From contig SKYG01000309.1 of assembly GCA_007128045.1 (NCBI GenBank), positions 1 to 5,988 of the forward strand: a stretch of DNA of 5,988 nucleotides. Reading direction: 5' to 3'. Made by a program: the position numbers and the translations under genes. Source of the DNA: Bacteroidales bacterium. Its GTDB lineage: Bacteria > Bacteroidota > Bacteroidia > Bacteroidales > UBA7960. The notes beneath the pieces were generated by a model. That model was not told the origin of the DNA, made no database searches, and saw nothing but the letters and a program-made list of their open reading frames with translations. Below are positions 1-5,988 of this stretch, piece by piece; the first letter of the stretch is position 1, and each line of letters opens with the position of its first letter.

Positions 1-159
1 AAACTGGCAGGTATTGATGTTTATCTTCCTACAAGGGATGAGCAAGGCAAAATTGTGAGCTTTCTGATTTCAATAGATGATAAAATAAACCAAACCGAAA
101 TTCAAATACAGCAATCCCTTGAATGGAAAAAGGGGCTTCTTCAAAATATGTTTTGCTAA
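1..159 (+). CDS. hsdS: Type I restriction enzyme specificity subunit HsdS, C-terminal fragment (5' end outside window)
   Basis: Frame 1 is open from the first base of the window to TAA at 157-159 and gives 52 residues. It contains LPTRDEQGKIVSFL followed by a helix (SIDDKINQTEIQIQQSLEWK) and ends in KKGLLQNMF-C. This is the classic end of an HsdS protein: the segment closing the second target-recognition domain (LPxxxEQxxI), then the conserved coiled-coil helix that contacts HsdM, then the W-KKGLLQxMF tail. HsdS sets the DNA sequence recognised by both the methyltransferase (HsdM2S) and the restriction complex (HsdR2M2S). The target-recognition domains lie upstream, so the recognition site cannot be judged here. 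The stop codon directly abuts the ATG of the next gene, which points to a shared mRNA. The family assignment is secure; only the 5' truncation by the window edge limits it. Confidence 0.9.
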   Translation, partial: KLAGIDVYLPTRDEQGKIVSFLISIDDKINQTEIQIQQSLEWKKGLLQNMFC

Positions 160-756
160 ATGAAAGAGAATAAAGACAATATAGATAAGTGGTTGAAATT
201 CCTTAACCCTGAAAACCTGAAAGAAAACCTGATGTTTTCTTCGCTTTATATCGCTTCATTTGAAGCATTTAAGGACTATGTTGTTGACACAGTGAAATTT
301 TTCTTTAATACTGGCTTTGCGGACGGAGAATATACATTTTCGGAAGATTATAGCACCAAAGTAAAAGCACTAGACAAAAGCATCGTAAAAGCTACATTGC
401 TTTGGCTGCAAGATTTGGAAGCTATTGACGCTAAAGACATTGAAACCTTTGATAGTTTACGGCAATACCGAAACAAGCTCTCGCATGAACTTATGACTTT
501 GCTGTTTGAAGGCTTGCCGGAAGAACTTCCGGAAAAATTTGTGCAGTTGATAGCCCTAAGGGTGAAAATTGAAAAGTGGTGGATTATGAATATAGAAATT
601 CCAACTAATCCCGATTTCGATTCCAGTCCTGAGATTAAAGAGGATGACATTACCACTTCATCCCAGATGTTCAATCAATTAATTTTTGATATGCTTTCAG
701 GCGATGAAAAGAAAGCATCATACTATCAGAATGAGTTCAAAAAGAGATTTAAATGA
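160..756 (+). CDS. HEPN-like protein, candidate ribonuclease or toxin, between hsdS and fic
   Basis: This 198-residue protein appears soluble, with no signal peptide or membrane segment. It is mostly helical and acidic, with aromatic-rich helices near residues 26-50 and 68-90. The key motif is LRQYRNKLSHE at 100-110: R104-N105-K-L-S-H109 matches the R-N-x(3)-H form of the Rx4-6H motif, the active site of many HEPN RNases in toxin-antitoxin, abortive-infection and CRISPR systems. In HEPN folds this motif sits at the start of the last long helix, which fits its place after the 68-98 helices. The Tyr found two residues after the His in the HEPN toxin of HEPN-MNT pairs is absent (L111 here), although Y103 lies just before the motif. 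The start is ATG 160, immediately after the hsdS stop; the gene ends in an ATGA overlap with fic, so the two are probably translationally coupled. I do not recognise a named family. Some HEPN proteins are non-catalytic, so the RNase role is an inference. Confidence 0.6.
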   Translation: MKENKDNIDKWLKFLNPENLKENLMFSSLYIASFEAFKDYVVDTVKFFFNTGFADGEYTFSEDYSTKVKALDKSIVKATLLWLQDLEAIDAKDIETFDSLRQYRNKLSHELMTLLFEGLPEELPEKFVQLIALRVKIEKWWIMNIEIPTNPDFDSSPEIKEDDITTSSQMFNQLIFDMLSGDEKKASYYQNEFKKRFK

Positions 757-1541
757 CAACACATAAACTCAAAATAATACCCACTGATTTGCTCCAAGCC
801 TACTTGGAACAAGTTCCCAAAGGCTTACAGGAGGCTTTTGAGGCTTTGCATGATGCCGAAATATCTACGGATACGTTTAGTTTCTATACTTCGGTATCAT
901 CGGTATTCAGCAGCAAGATTGAGGGTGAGGACATTGAACTGGACAGCTACATCAAGCATAAAAAATTCGGTATTGAGTTTTTGCCCGACTACACCAGAAA
1001 GATTGATGATTTATACAATGCCTACTCCTTTGCCAAAACTAATGAGCTGAACGAAAAGAACGTTTCGGAAGCTCACAGGTTGCTGAGCAAGCACATTGTC
1101 GTCAAAAGCAAGCAGGGCAAATTCCGGACGAAAAATATTTACGTCAGCACCCCGGACGGACGGATTGAGTATGTAGCCGCCTCTCCTTTTGAGGTAGAAC
1201 CGGATATGAAAAAGTTTTTCCATGATGTGGCCATACTGCTTAAAGCGGAACTGACCATAGAAGAAGTATTTTTCTATGCTTCCATGATCCATTTGGTATT
1301 TGTGAAAATCCACCCCTGGAATGATGGTAACGGACGTAGTGCCCGATTGATTGAAAAATGGTTCTTAGCCGAAAAGTTGGGCGAAAAAGCATGGTTTGTG
1401 CAAAGCGAAAAACACTATTACCAGCAACATCAAACCTATTACAAAAACATCCGCCTGTTGGGTCTTGAATACCCGGATTTAGATTACAAACAAGCATTGC
1501 CGTTTCAGTTGATGCTTCCAAATGCAGTATTCAATGGCTAA
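753..1541 (+). CDS. Fic family protein (predicted AMP-transferase with N-terminal inhibitory helix)
   Basis: Fic enzymes usually transfer AMP from ATP to a hydroxyl side chain of a target protein. This 262-residue protein has the full catalytic motif at 187-198, HPWNDGNGRSAR: H187 is the general base, the N-D-G-N-G-R loop (190-195) would bind the ATP phosphates and Mg2+, and R198 is the second conserved Arg. The flap expected before it is visible at about 119-148 (SKQGKFRTKNIYV then AASPFEVEP). Upstream, S53-S-K-I-E57-G58 fits the inhibitory [S/T]xxxE[G/N] motif, placing it in the class with an N-terminal autoinhibitory helix. All of these residues are intact, so the enzyme should be active once relieved. 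The start ATG at 753 overlaps the stop of the HEPN-like gene (ATGA). The end overlaps hsdR. Fic genes have been noted within type I RM loci, but the target here is unknown. HsdR, the HEPN-like protein or a host protein are all possible. Confidence 0.93.
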   Translation: MTTHKLKIIPTDLLQAYLEQVPKGLQEAFEALHDAEISTDTFSFYTSVSSVFSSKIEGEDIELDSYIKHKKFGIEFLPDYTRKIDDLYNAYSFAKTNELNEKNVSEAHRLLSKHIVVKSKQGKFRTKNIYVSTPDGRIEYVAASPFEVEPDMKKFFHDVAILLKAELTIEEVFFYASMIHLVFVKIHPWNDGNGRSARLIEKWFLAEKLGEKAWFVQSEKHYYQQHQTYYKNIRLLGLEYPDLDYKQALPFQLMLPNAVFNG

Positions 1542-4389
1542 ACAATCAGAGCAAATATTAGAAGAACAACTGGTTGCCCAACTGAAAACATTGGGATATG
1601 GTCTGGTGCTTATCAAAGATGAAAAAGACCTGATTGCCAACCTCAAAGCCCAGTTGGAAAAACATAACCAAATCCGGTTTACTGACAAGGAATTTGAAAA
1701 AGTGCTGAACATCCTGAGTAAAGGTTCTGTATTTGAAAAATCCAAGACCCTTCGTGAAAAACAGCACATTGTAAGGGATAATGGTGATAACCTCTACTTT
1801 GAGTTTGTCAATACCGAGCACTGGTGTCAGAACCAGTTTCAGGTAACGCATCAGGTCAATATGGAGGGGAAATACAAAAACCGCTATGACGTTACCCTGC
1901 TCATCAACGGACTTCCTTTGGTACAGATAGAACTCAAACGCAGGGGACTTGAACTCAAAGAAGCTTTTAACCAGATCAATCGGTACCAACGGCATTCTTT
2001 CGGGTCTAATTCTGCCCTGTTCCAATACGTACAGATATTTGTCATCAGCAATGGCGTAAACACAAAATACTATGCCAACAACCGCCACCAGAGTTTTAAG
2101 CAGACTTTCTTTTGGACGGGCAAGGACAATAAACGCCTTACCAACATTGTCAACGGTTTTACCAGCGAATTTTTAGAGCCGTGCCACATCAGCAAGATGA
2201 TCTGCAAATACATTGTGCTGAACGAAACCAACAAAATACTGATGGTACTCCGGCCTTATCAGTTTTATGCGGTGGAAGCCCTGATTAATCAGGTAAAGAA
2301 CAGTACCAAAAACGGTTATATCTGGCACACCACAGGCTCAGGAAAAACACTGACATCCTTCAAAGCCAGTCAGATTTTAATGAACCTGCCTCATGTAAAA
2401 AAAGTGGTATTTGTGGTGGACAGGAAAGACCTGGATTATCAGACTACCAAAGAGTTTAACAGCTTTAGCAAAGGGTGTATTGACGGTACAGACAACACCA
2501 AACAATTGGTAAAGCAATTCGCAAACGACACCAAACTGATTGTTACCACCATTCAAAAACTCAATACCGCCATCAGTAAAAAGCAGTATTTGGCAAAAAT
2601 GGAGAAGCTACAGGACGAACGTATTGTTTTCATTTTTGACGAGTGCCACCGTTCGCAATTCGGAGAAACACATAACCGGATCAAGTCCTTTTTTAATAAC
2701 ATCCAGCTATTTGGCTTTACCGGCACACCCATTTTTGCTGACAATGCCGTGAAAAATGAACTGGGTAAGCGAACCACAAAAGAACTCTTTGGCGAATGCC
2801 TGCACAAATATGTGATTACAGATGCCATCAAAGACGAAAACGTGTTGAAATTTTCCGTTGAATATGTTGGCAGGTACAAGCGTAAAGAAACCGCTACGGA
2901 AATTGACATTGAGGTGGAAGACATTGACCGGAAAGAACTGATGGAATCGCATGCCCGACTGGAAAAGATTGTGGATTACATCATTGCCAATCACGACCGG
3001 AAAACACACGGGAGAACCTTTACCGGGATGTTTTGCGTGAGCAGTGTAGATACGCTCATCAAGTACTACGATATATTCCAACGCAAAAAGGAAGAAGGTA
3101 AACACAACCTGAAGGTCGCCACCATTTTCAGCTATGCTGCCAATGAAGATGATGCAGATGCCAACGGTTTCCTGCCTGAAGAACTTTCCGTAGTTGAAGA
3201 ACCCCGTGCATTATACGGACTGAATGTACATACTCGTGAAAAGCTGGATGAATTTATCGGGCATTACAACCAGATGTTCGAAACCAAATTTTCCACCAAA
3301 GACAGTGTGAGTTTTTACAACTACTACAACGACATTTCCAAAAAGGTAAAGGAACGAAAAGTTGATATTTTGCTAGTGGTGAATATGTTCCTGACTGGGT
3401 TTGACAGTCCTACGCTCAGCACCTTGTATGTCGATAAAAACCTGAAATATCACGGACTGATTCAAGCCTATTCCAGAACCAATCGCATCATCAATGAGCA
3501 GAAGTCACAAGGAAACATTGTGGTGTTCCGCAACCTGAAGTATAACACCGATCAGGCAATTACCTTGTTCAGCAATAAGGAAGCGATTGAAGTCATCATC
3601 ATGAAGCCCTATGAGGACTATGTGAAGAAATTCAATGAGGCTTTTATCGCATTGCTCCAAATCACTCCGACCGTCAACAGCGTAAACGAACTACAAACCG
3701 AAGATGATGAACTGGCTTTTATCAAAGCGTTCCGGGATTTGATGCGAATTAAGAATATTCTCACGGCTTTTTCCGACTTCAAATGGGAAGACCTGGCCAT
3801 GAACGAACAGCTTTTTGAAGACTACAAAAGCAAATACCTAGACCTATACGATAAAGTAAAAAGCGACCACCAAAAAGAGAAAGTTTCCATTTTGGAAGAT
3901 GTGGACTTTGAATTGGAGCTTATTCACCGGGATGAAATTAATGTGGCGTATATCATTCAGTTGCTTATCAAACTGAAATCTGATACCCAAAAAGATGTTG
4001 CTCAAACCGAGAAGGAAATTTTCAACCTGCTTAACAATGAAGCCCACCTTCGTAGCAAACGGGAATTGATTGAGAAATTCATTGAAGAAAACCTGCCGGT
4101 GATTGAAGATTCAGATGACGTACCGCAGGAATTCGAAAAGTTTTGGAATGAAGAACAGTTAAAAGCCTTTGCCGATTTGGTGAAAGAAGAAAAGCTGAAT
4201 GCGGATCGCACCGAAAAACTGATAGAAGATTACCTCTTTGCCGAACGTGAACCGCTCCGAGATGAGGTACTGGAATTGATAGAAGGCGACAAACCCACTT
4301 TACTGGAACGCAAGAAAACAGGCGACCGGATCTTGACCCGGATTTTAGATTTTGTGGAGACATTTATTAATGGAATGGCAGGGAATTAA
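1534..4389 (+). CDS. hsdR: Type I restriction enzyme endonuclease/translocase subunit HsdR
   Basis: HsdR is the ATP-driven DNA translocase and nuclease of the HsdR2M2S complex. Numbered from ATG 1534 (951 aa), the nuclease domain (about 30-190) has a PD-(D/E)xK site at D119 and E133-L-K135, followed by the QxxxY motif Q147-INR-Y151 typical of type I nucleases. The SF2 motor (about 235-680) shows motif I HTTGSGKT (265-272), VVDRKDL (294-300), the DECH box (369-372), TGTP (396-399), LTGFD (620-624) and motif VI QAYSRTNR (644-651). The last ~260 residues are helical and charged, matching the domain that docks on the methyltransferase. Length is normal and no key residue is missing. I prefer ATG 1534 (MAKQSEQILEEQL) over in-frame ATG 1522, which adds MQYS, because the family in Bacteroidota tends to begin M[A/S]KQSEQ (from memory) and the overlap with fic falls from 20 to 8 bases. 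Neither start has a clear Shine-Dalgarno sequence. Confidence 0.97.
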   Translation: MAKQSEQILEEQLVAQLKTLGYGLVLIKDEKDLIANLKAQLEKHNQIRFTDKEFEKVLNILSKGSVFEKSKTLREKQHIVRDNGDNLYFEFVNTEHWCQNQFQVTHQVNMEGKYKNRYDVTLLINGLPLVQIELKRRGLELKEAFNQINRYQRHSFGSNSALFQYVQIFVISNGVNTKYYANNRHQSFKQTFFWTGKDNKRLTNIVNGFTSEFLEPCHISKMICKYIVLNETNKILMVLRPYQFYAVEALINQVKNSTKNGYIWHTTGSGKTLTSFKASQILMNLPHVKKVVFVVDRKDLDYQTTKEFNSFSKGCIDGTDNTKQLVKQFANDTKLIVTTIQKLNTAISKKQYLAKMEKLQDERIVFIFDECHRSQFGETHNRIKSFFNNIQLFGFTGTPIFADNAVKNELGKRTTKELFGECLHKYVITDAIKDENVLKFSVEYVGRYKRKETATEIDIEVEDIDRKELMESHARLEKIVDYIIANHDRKTHGRTFTGMFCVSSVDTLIKYYDIFQRKKEEGKHNLKVATIFSYAANEDDADANGFLPEELSVVEEPRALYGLNVHTREKLDEFIGHYNQMFETKFSTKDSVSFYNYYNDISKKVKERKVDILLVVNMFLTGFDSPTLSTLYVDKNLKYHGLIQAYSRTNRIINEQKSQGNIVVFRNLKYNTDQAITLFSNKEAIEVIIMKPYEDYVKKFNEAFIALLQITPTVNSVNELQTEDDELAFIKAFRDLMRIKNILTAFSDFKWEDLAMNEQLFEDYKSKYLDLYDKVKSDHQKEKVSILEDVDFELELIHRDEINVAYIIQLLIKLKSDTQKDVAQTEKEIFNLLNNEAHLRSKRELIEKFIEENLPVIEDSDDVPQEFEKFWNEEQLKAFADLVKEEKLNADRTEKLIEDYLFAEREPLRDEVLELIEGDKPTLLERKKTGDRILTRILDFVETFINGMAGN

Positions 4390-4404
4390 ACGCTTTATGA
4401 ATAG

Positions 4405-5964
4405 ATGAAGAAAATAGACAGAGATACATTTTTAAGGAGTTTCAAGGTGCTTTCAAACCAATCATTCGATTTGTTTTTAGGTTCAGGTGCTTCTGTTAAT
4501 TCCGGTATCCCGTCAGGAGGTGACTTAGTTTGGCATTTTAAGAGAGAAATACTTAGCAGCAAGAAAATAATAAATGGCAAGAAGTTTACTGACCTTAAAA
4601 TTGAAGCCAACAAACAAATTATTCAAAATTACTTTGACCAAAGAGGCGACAGAAACATAGCAAACCCCTACTCACACTATTTCAAGGAATGCTACCCCGA
4701 TTCACTTGTCAGAAAAGAGTTTTTGAGTGATTTGGTTCGTGATAAAAAACCGTCCATTGGCTTTCTCTGTTTATCAGCACTGGTAGAGCGACAAAAATTC
4801 AATGTGGTCTGGACTACAAATTTTGATGACTTAATCGAAAAGGCAATTACAGCCCTGAATTATAAAAGTTGCCAAATTGTTTCTTCGGATAACGCAAGTT
4901 CTGTTCAACAATTCAACTCGGATATTCCGACAGTTGTAAAGCTTCATGGGGATTTCCGATATGACCCGCTTCAAAATACTGATGAAGAACTTCAGGAGTT
5001 AGAAGCAAGTTTACATACAAGATTCTTAGAATCTTCAACCCAAAAAGGCTTATTGGTTGTTGGGTATTCGGGAAGTGATAAATCTGTAATGACCACATTG
5101 GAAAAGGCATTAGAGAAACCCAATGCTTTTCCGAAAGGTTTAATCTGGTGTATACCAAAGGGACTGCAACCGACAAATGAGTTAGCAGCATTGTTGGATA
5201 AAGCTCATCAACAAAACAATCGTTCAGGGTTTTTAGAGATTGATAGCTTCGACTATTTTCTGCATGAGATTTATAAAACCTGTGAATTATCAAATACACA
5301 AATTGATACCATTGCCTCAGAACGATTTGAACAAAGACAGGCATTTAGGTTAAGTCAAAATCCCTCTGCCACCTTGCCAATTCTTTTAAATGCAATAAAG
5401 GCAAAGAGCTTTCCGAAAACCGCTTTTACCACAAAAACCACTTTAACTGGGGTAGGAAAATGGAAAAGATTGCGGCAAGCAATCGGCAGTTCCAATATAG
5501 TTGCGTCATTTACCAAAAATGATACTCTGATGATTTTTGGTGTTGAACAGGAAATCAAGGAAACTCTTAAAAGCCATATAACGGATGACTTAAAAATTGC
5601 TGACATACCTGAGCATATCTATTATCATTCTGATTCCTTTTATTTAGGGATGCTATATGAGTTGGTTGAAAAAGCTTTGGTCAATGATTTTGGATTGTCC
5701 GTTTACGCAAAAGGTAGGAATATCAGAAAATTCTATTCTTCCGAAAACCCATTAAGTGATAGCGAAATTGCAGATATTAAAAATCGAAACCGTAATTTCA
5801 ATATTTATCAAAACAATGTCGTTTTTGAGGCATTTGAGTTTAAAATTGAGTTCGTCAATAAAGAGCTATACCTACTAATTTGCCTAAATACTGAGCCTGT
5901 CGAAGTATCCACATCGGAGATTTTCAGGTTGATCACTTCCTGCCCGCGCAGACCGGCCGAATAG
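4405..5964 (+). CDS. SIR2-like domain protein, probable NAD-hydrolysing defence effector; C terminus likely lost and replaced
   Basis: The N-terminal ~290 residues form a SIR2-like fold: L25-GSGAS-S30 and G34-I-P-S-G38 for NAD binding, T137-TNFDDL-L143, K179-L-H181-G-D with the putative catalytic His, and G220-YSGSD-D225. SIR2 domains of this type in bacterial defence (for example ThsA, DSR and SPARSA proteins) degrade NAD+ during infection rather than deacylate proteins, so the same role is inferred here. Residues 300-495 are a second region I cannot assign; I saw no transmembrane segment or helicase motif. The gene starts 15 bases after hsdR and is probably read from the same mRNA. It looks AT-richer than hsdR in the lines I sampled, which hints at separate ancestry. 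From about codon 496 (base 5890) the frame enters a repeat-like motif and then the antisense of a recombinase gene, so residues 496-519 are probably not native. The protein is likely truncated or chimeric. Confidence 0.82.
   Translation: MKKIDRDTFLRSFKVLSNQSFDLFLGSGASVNSGIPSGGDLVWHFKREILSSKKIINGKKFTDLKIEANKQIIQNYFDQRGDRNIANPYSHYFKECYPDSLVRKEFLSDLVRDKKPSIGFLCLSALVERQKFNVVWTTNFDDLIEKAITALNYKSCQIVSSDNASSVQQFNSDIPTVVKLHGDFRYDPLQNTDEELQELEASLHTRFLESSTQKGLLVVGYSGSDKSVMTTLEKALEKPNAFPKGLIWCIPKGLQPTNELAALLDKAHQQNNRSGFLEIDSFDYFLHEIYKTCELSNTQIDTIASERFEQRQAFRLSQNPSATLPILLNAIKAKSFPKTAFTTKTTLTGVGKWKRLRQAIGSSNIVASFTKNDTLMIFGVEQEIKETLKSHITDDLKIADIPEHIYYHSDSFYLGMLYELVEKALVNDFGLSVYAKGRNIRKFYSSENPLSDSEIADIKNRNRNFNIYQNNVVFEAFEFKIEFVNKELYLLICLNTEPVEVSTSEIFRLITSCPRRPAE
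5889..5907. repeat. Short REP-like motif at the SIR2/recombinase junction
   Basis: The bases read TACTGAGCCTGTCGAAGTA; the reverse strand contains CTTCGACAGGCTCAG. The outer four bases on each side are complementary (TACT/AGTA). From memory, CTTCGACAGGCTCAG is a short sequence found dispersed in many bacterial genomes, including Bacteroidota, often as part of small hairpin repeats. Only one copy is visible here, so its repetitive nature cannot be shown from this window. It sits exactly where the match to a tyrosine recombinase stops on one side and the SIR2 protein loses its natural end on the other. Confidence 0.45.
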
Positions 5965-5988
5965 ATCAGGGTTAGTACAATGCGTTGT
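5907..5988 (-). pseudogene. Tyrosine recombinase/integrase (XerC/D-like) fragment, cut off at its 3' side
   Basis: Reading the - strand from base 5987 gives QRIVLTLIYSAGLRGQEVIN followed by LKISDVD. This is a strong match to the box I region of tyrosine recombinases, Y-x-x-G-L-R-x-x-E-x-x-x-L-x-x-x-D-[IV]-D, in which the Arg of GLR is catalytic. Similarity ends after the last Asp (5907-5909). The expected continuation, a strand leading to a G-K-G-x-K-x-R segment, is absent; the frame instead reads on without similarity to a TGA at 5808-5810. The piece is GC-richer than the SIR2 gene around it. The 5' part of the gene lies beyond the window edge. It is probably the broken end of a mobile-element integrase or XerC/D-type gene, because the box II and Tyr nucleophile region cannot lie in this window. 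A role in inverting hsdS, as some tyrosine recombinases near type I RM loci have, is possible but not supported by the truncated state. Confidence 0.65.

Noticed and set aside
517..532. Perfect inverted repeat CCGGAAG-AA-CTTCCGG inside the HEPN-like gene.
   Set aside because: The arms are only 7 bases and lie mid-gene, where the repeated Leu-Pro-Glu codons (LPEELPEK) explain them. It could fold as a small mRNA hairpin, but it is followed by coding sequence and not by a T-run, so I do not call it a terminator.
1522..1533. In-frame upstream ATG for hsdR, adding four residues (MQYS).
   Set aside because: Possible, but it lengthens the overlap with fic to 20 bases and adds residues not expected in the family; no Shine-Dalgarno sequence favours it over ATG 1534.
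2707..3105. Long antisense open frames within hsdR (also 1558-2088) and shorter ones in the other genes.
   Set aside because: They lie wholly opposite a well-supported, motif-complete gene and show no recognisable motif or translation signal. They are by-products of the coding frame on the + strand.
4351..4360. TAGATTTTG, similar to the Bacteroidota -7 promoter element TAnnTTTG, shortly before the SIR2 gene.
   Set aside because: The spacing within the element is off by one base and no convincing TTTG-type -33 element lies at the right distance. AT-rich coding DNA gives such near matches often.
5808..5906. Continuation of the recombinase frame on the - strand to a TGA at 5808-5810.
   Set aside because: The frame stays open, but residues after DVD have no likeness to a recombinase and lie opposite SIR2 coding sequence, so this part is read-through beyond the break and not gene sequence.
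1..5988. CRISPR arrays, tRNA or rRNA genes, IS terminal repeats.
   Set aside because: No regularly spaced direct repeats, tRNA-like cloverleaf ends or transposase motifs were seen, and almost every base is within a protein-coding gene.

Overview
This window looks like part of a type I restriction-modification (RM) locus in an AT-rich Bacteroidota-type genome, with accessory defence-like genes inside and behind it. The taxonomic call is an inference. It rests on the style of the HsdR and HsdS proteins, the lack of clear Shine-Dalgarno sequences before tightly packed genes, and the base composition. All intact genes are on the + strand and very close together. There is no gene-free stretch over 300 bases; the largest gap between forward genes is 15 bases.

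Layout: (1) 1-159 is the C-terminal end of an HsdS specificity subunit; the rest of hsdS, and presumably hsdM, lie upstream. (2) 160-756 is a 198-aa helical protein with an R-N-K-L-S-H motif typical of HEPN ribonucleases. Its ATG directly follows the hsdS stop codon. (3) 753-1541 is a 262-aa Fic-domain protein with an intact catalytic motif (HPWNDGNGRSAR) and an N-terminal inhibitory motif. It overlaps the HEPN-like gene by 4 bases (ATGA). (4) 1534-4389 is a full-length HsdR motor and nuclease subunit with all expected motifs. It overlaps fic by 8 bases, or by 20 if the upstream ATG is used. (5) 4405-5964 is a SIR2-like protein, a probable NAD-consuming effector, starting 15 bases after hsdR. 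(6) The right edge, 5907-5988 on the - strand, encodes a fragment of a tyrosine recombinase that is cut off on its 3' side at a short repeat-like motif (CTTCGACAGGCTCAG on the - strand).

How the genes may work together: hsdS, the HEPN-like gene, fic, hsdR and the SIR2 gene are arranged as one transcription unit. The HsdS/HsdR part restricts foreign DNA. A HEPN-like RNase candidate paired with an AMP-transferase resembles known toxin-antitoxin logic (HEPN-MNT), and could act as a second layer that fires when restriction fails or is disturbed. The SIR2 protein would be a third, NAD-depleting layer. This coupling is inferred from gene order only.

The most unusual places are the HEPN-like/Fic pair embedded between hsdS and hsdR, and the 3' end of the SIR2 gene. 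The last ~24 codons of SIR2 run through the repeat and antisense through the recombinase fragment, so the natural C terminus has probably been lost in a rearrangement.
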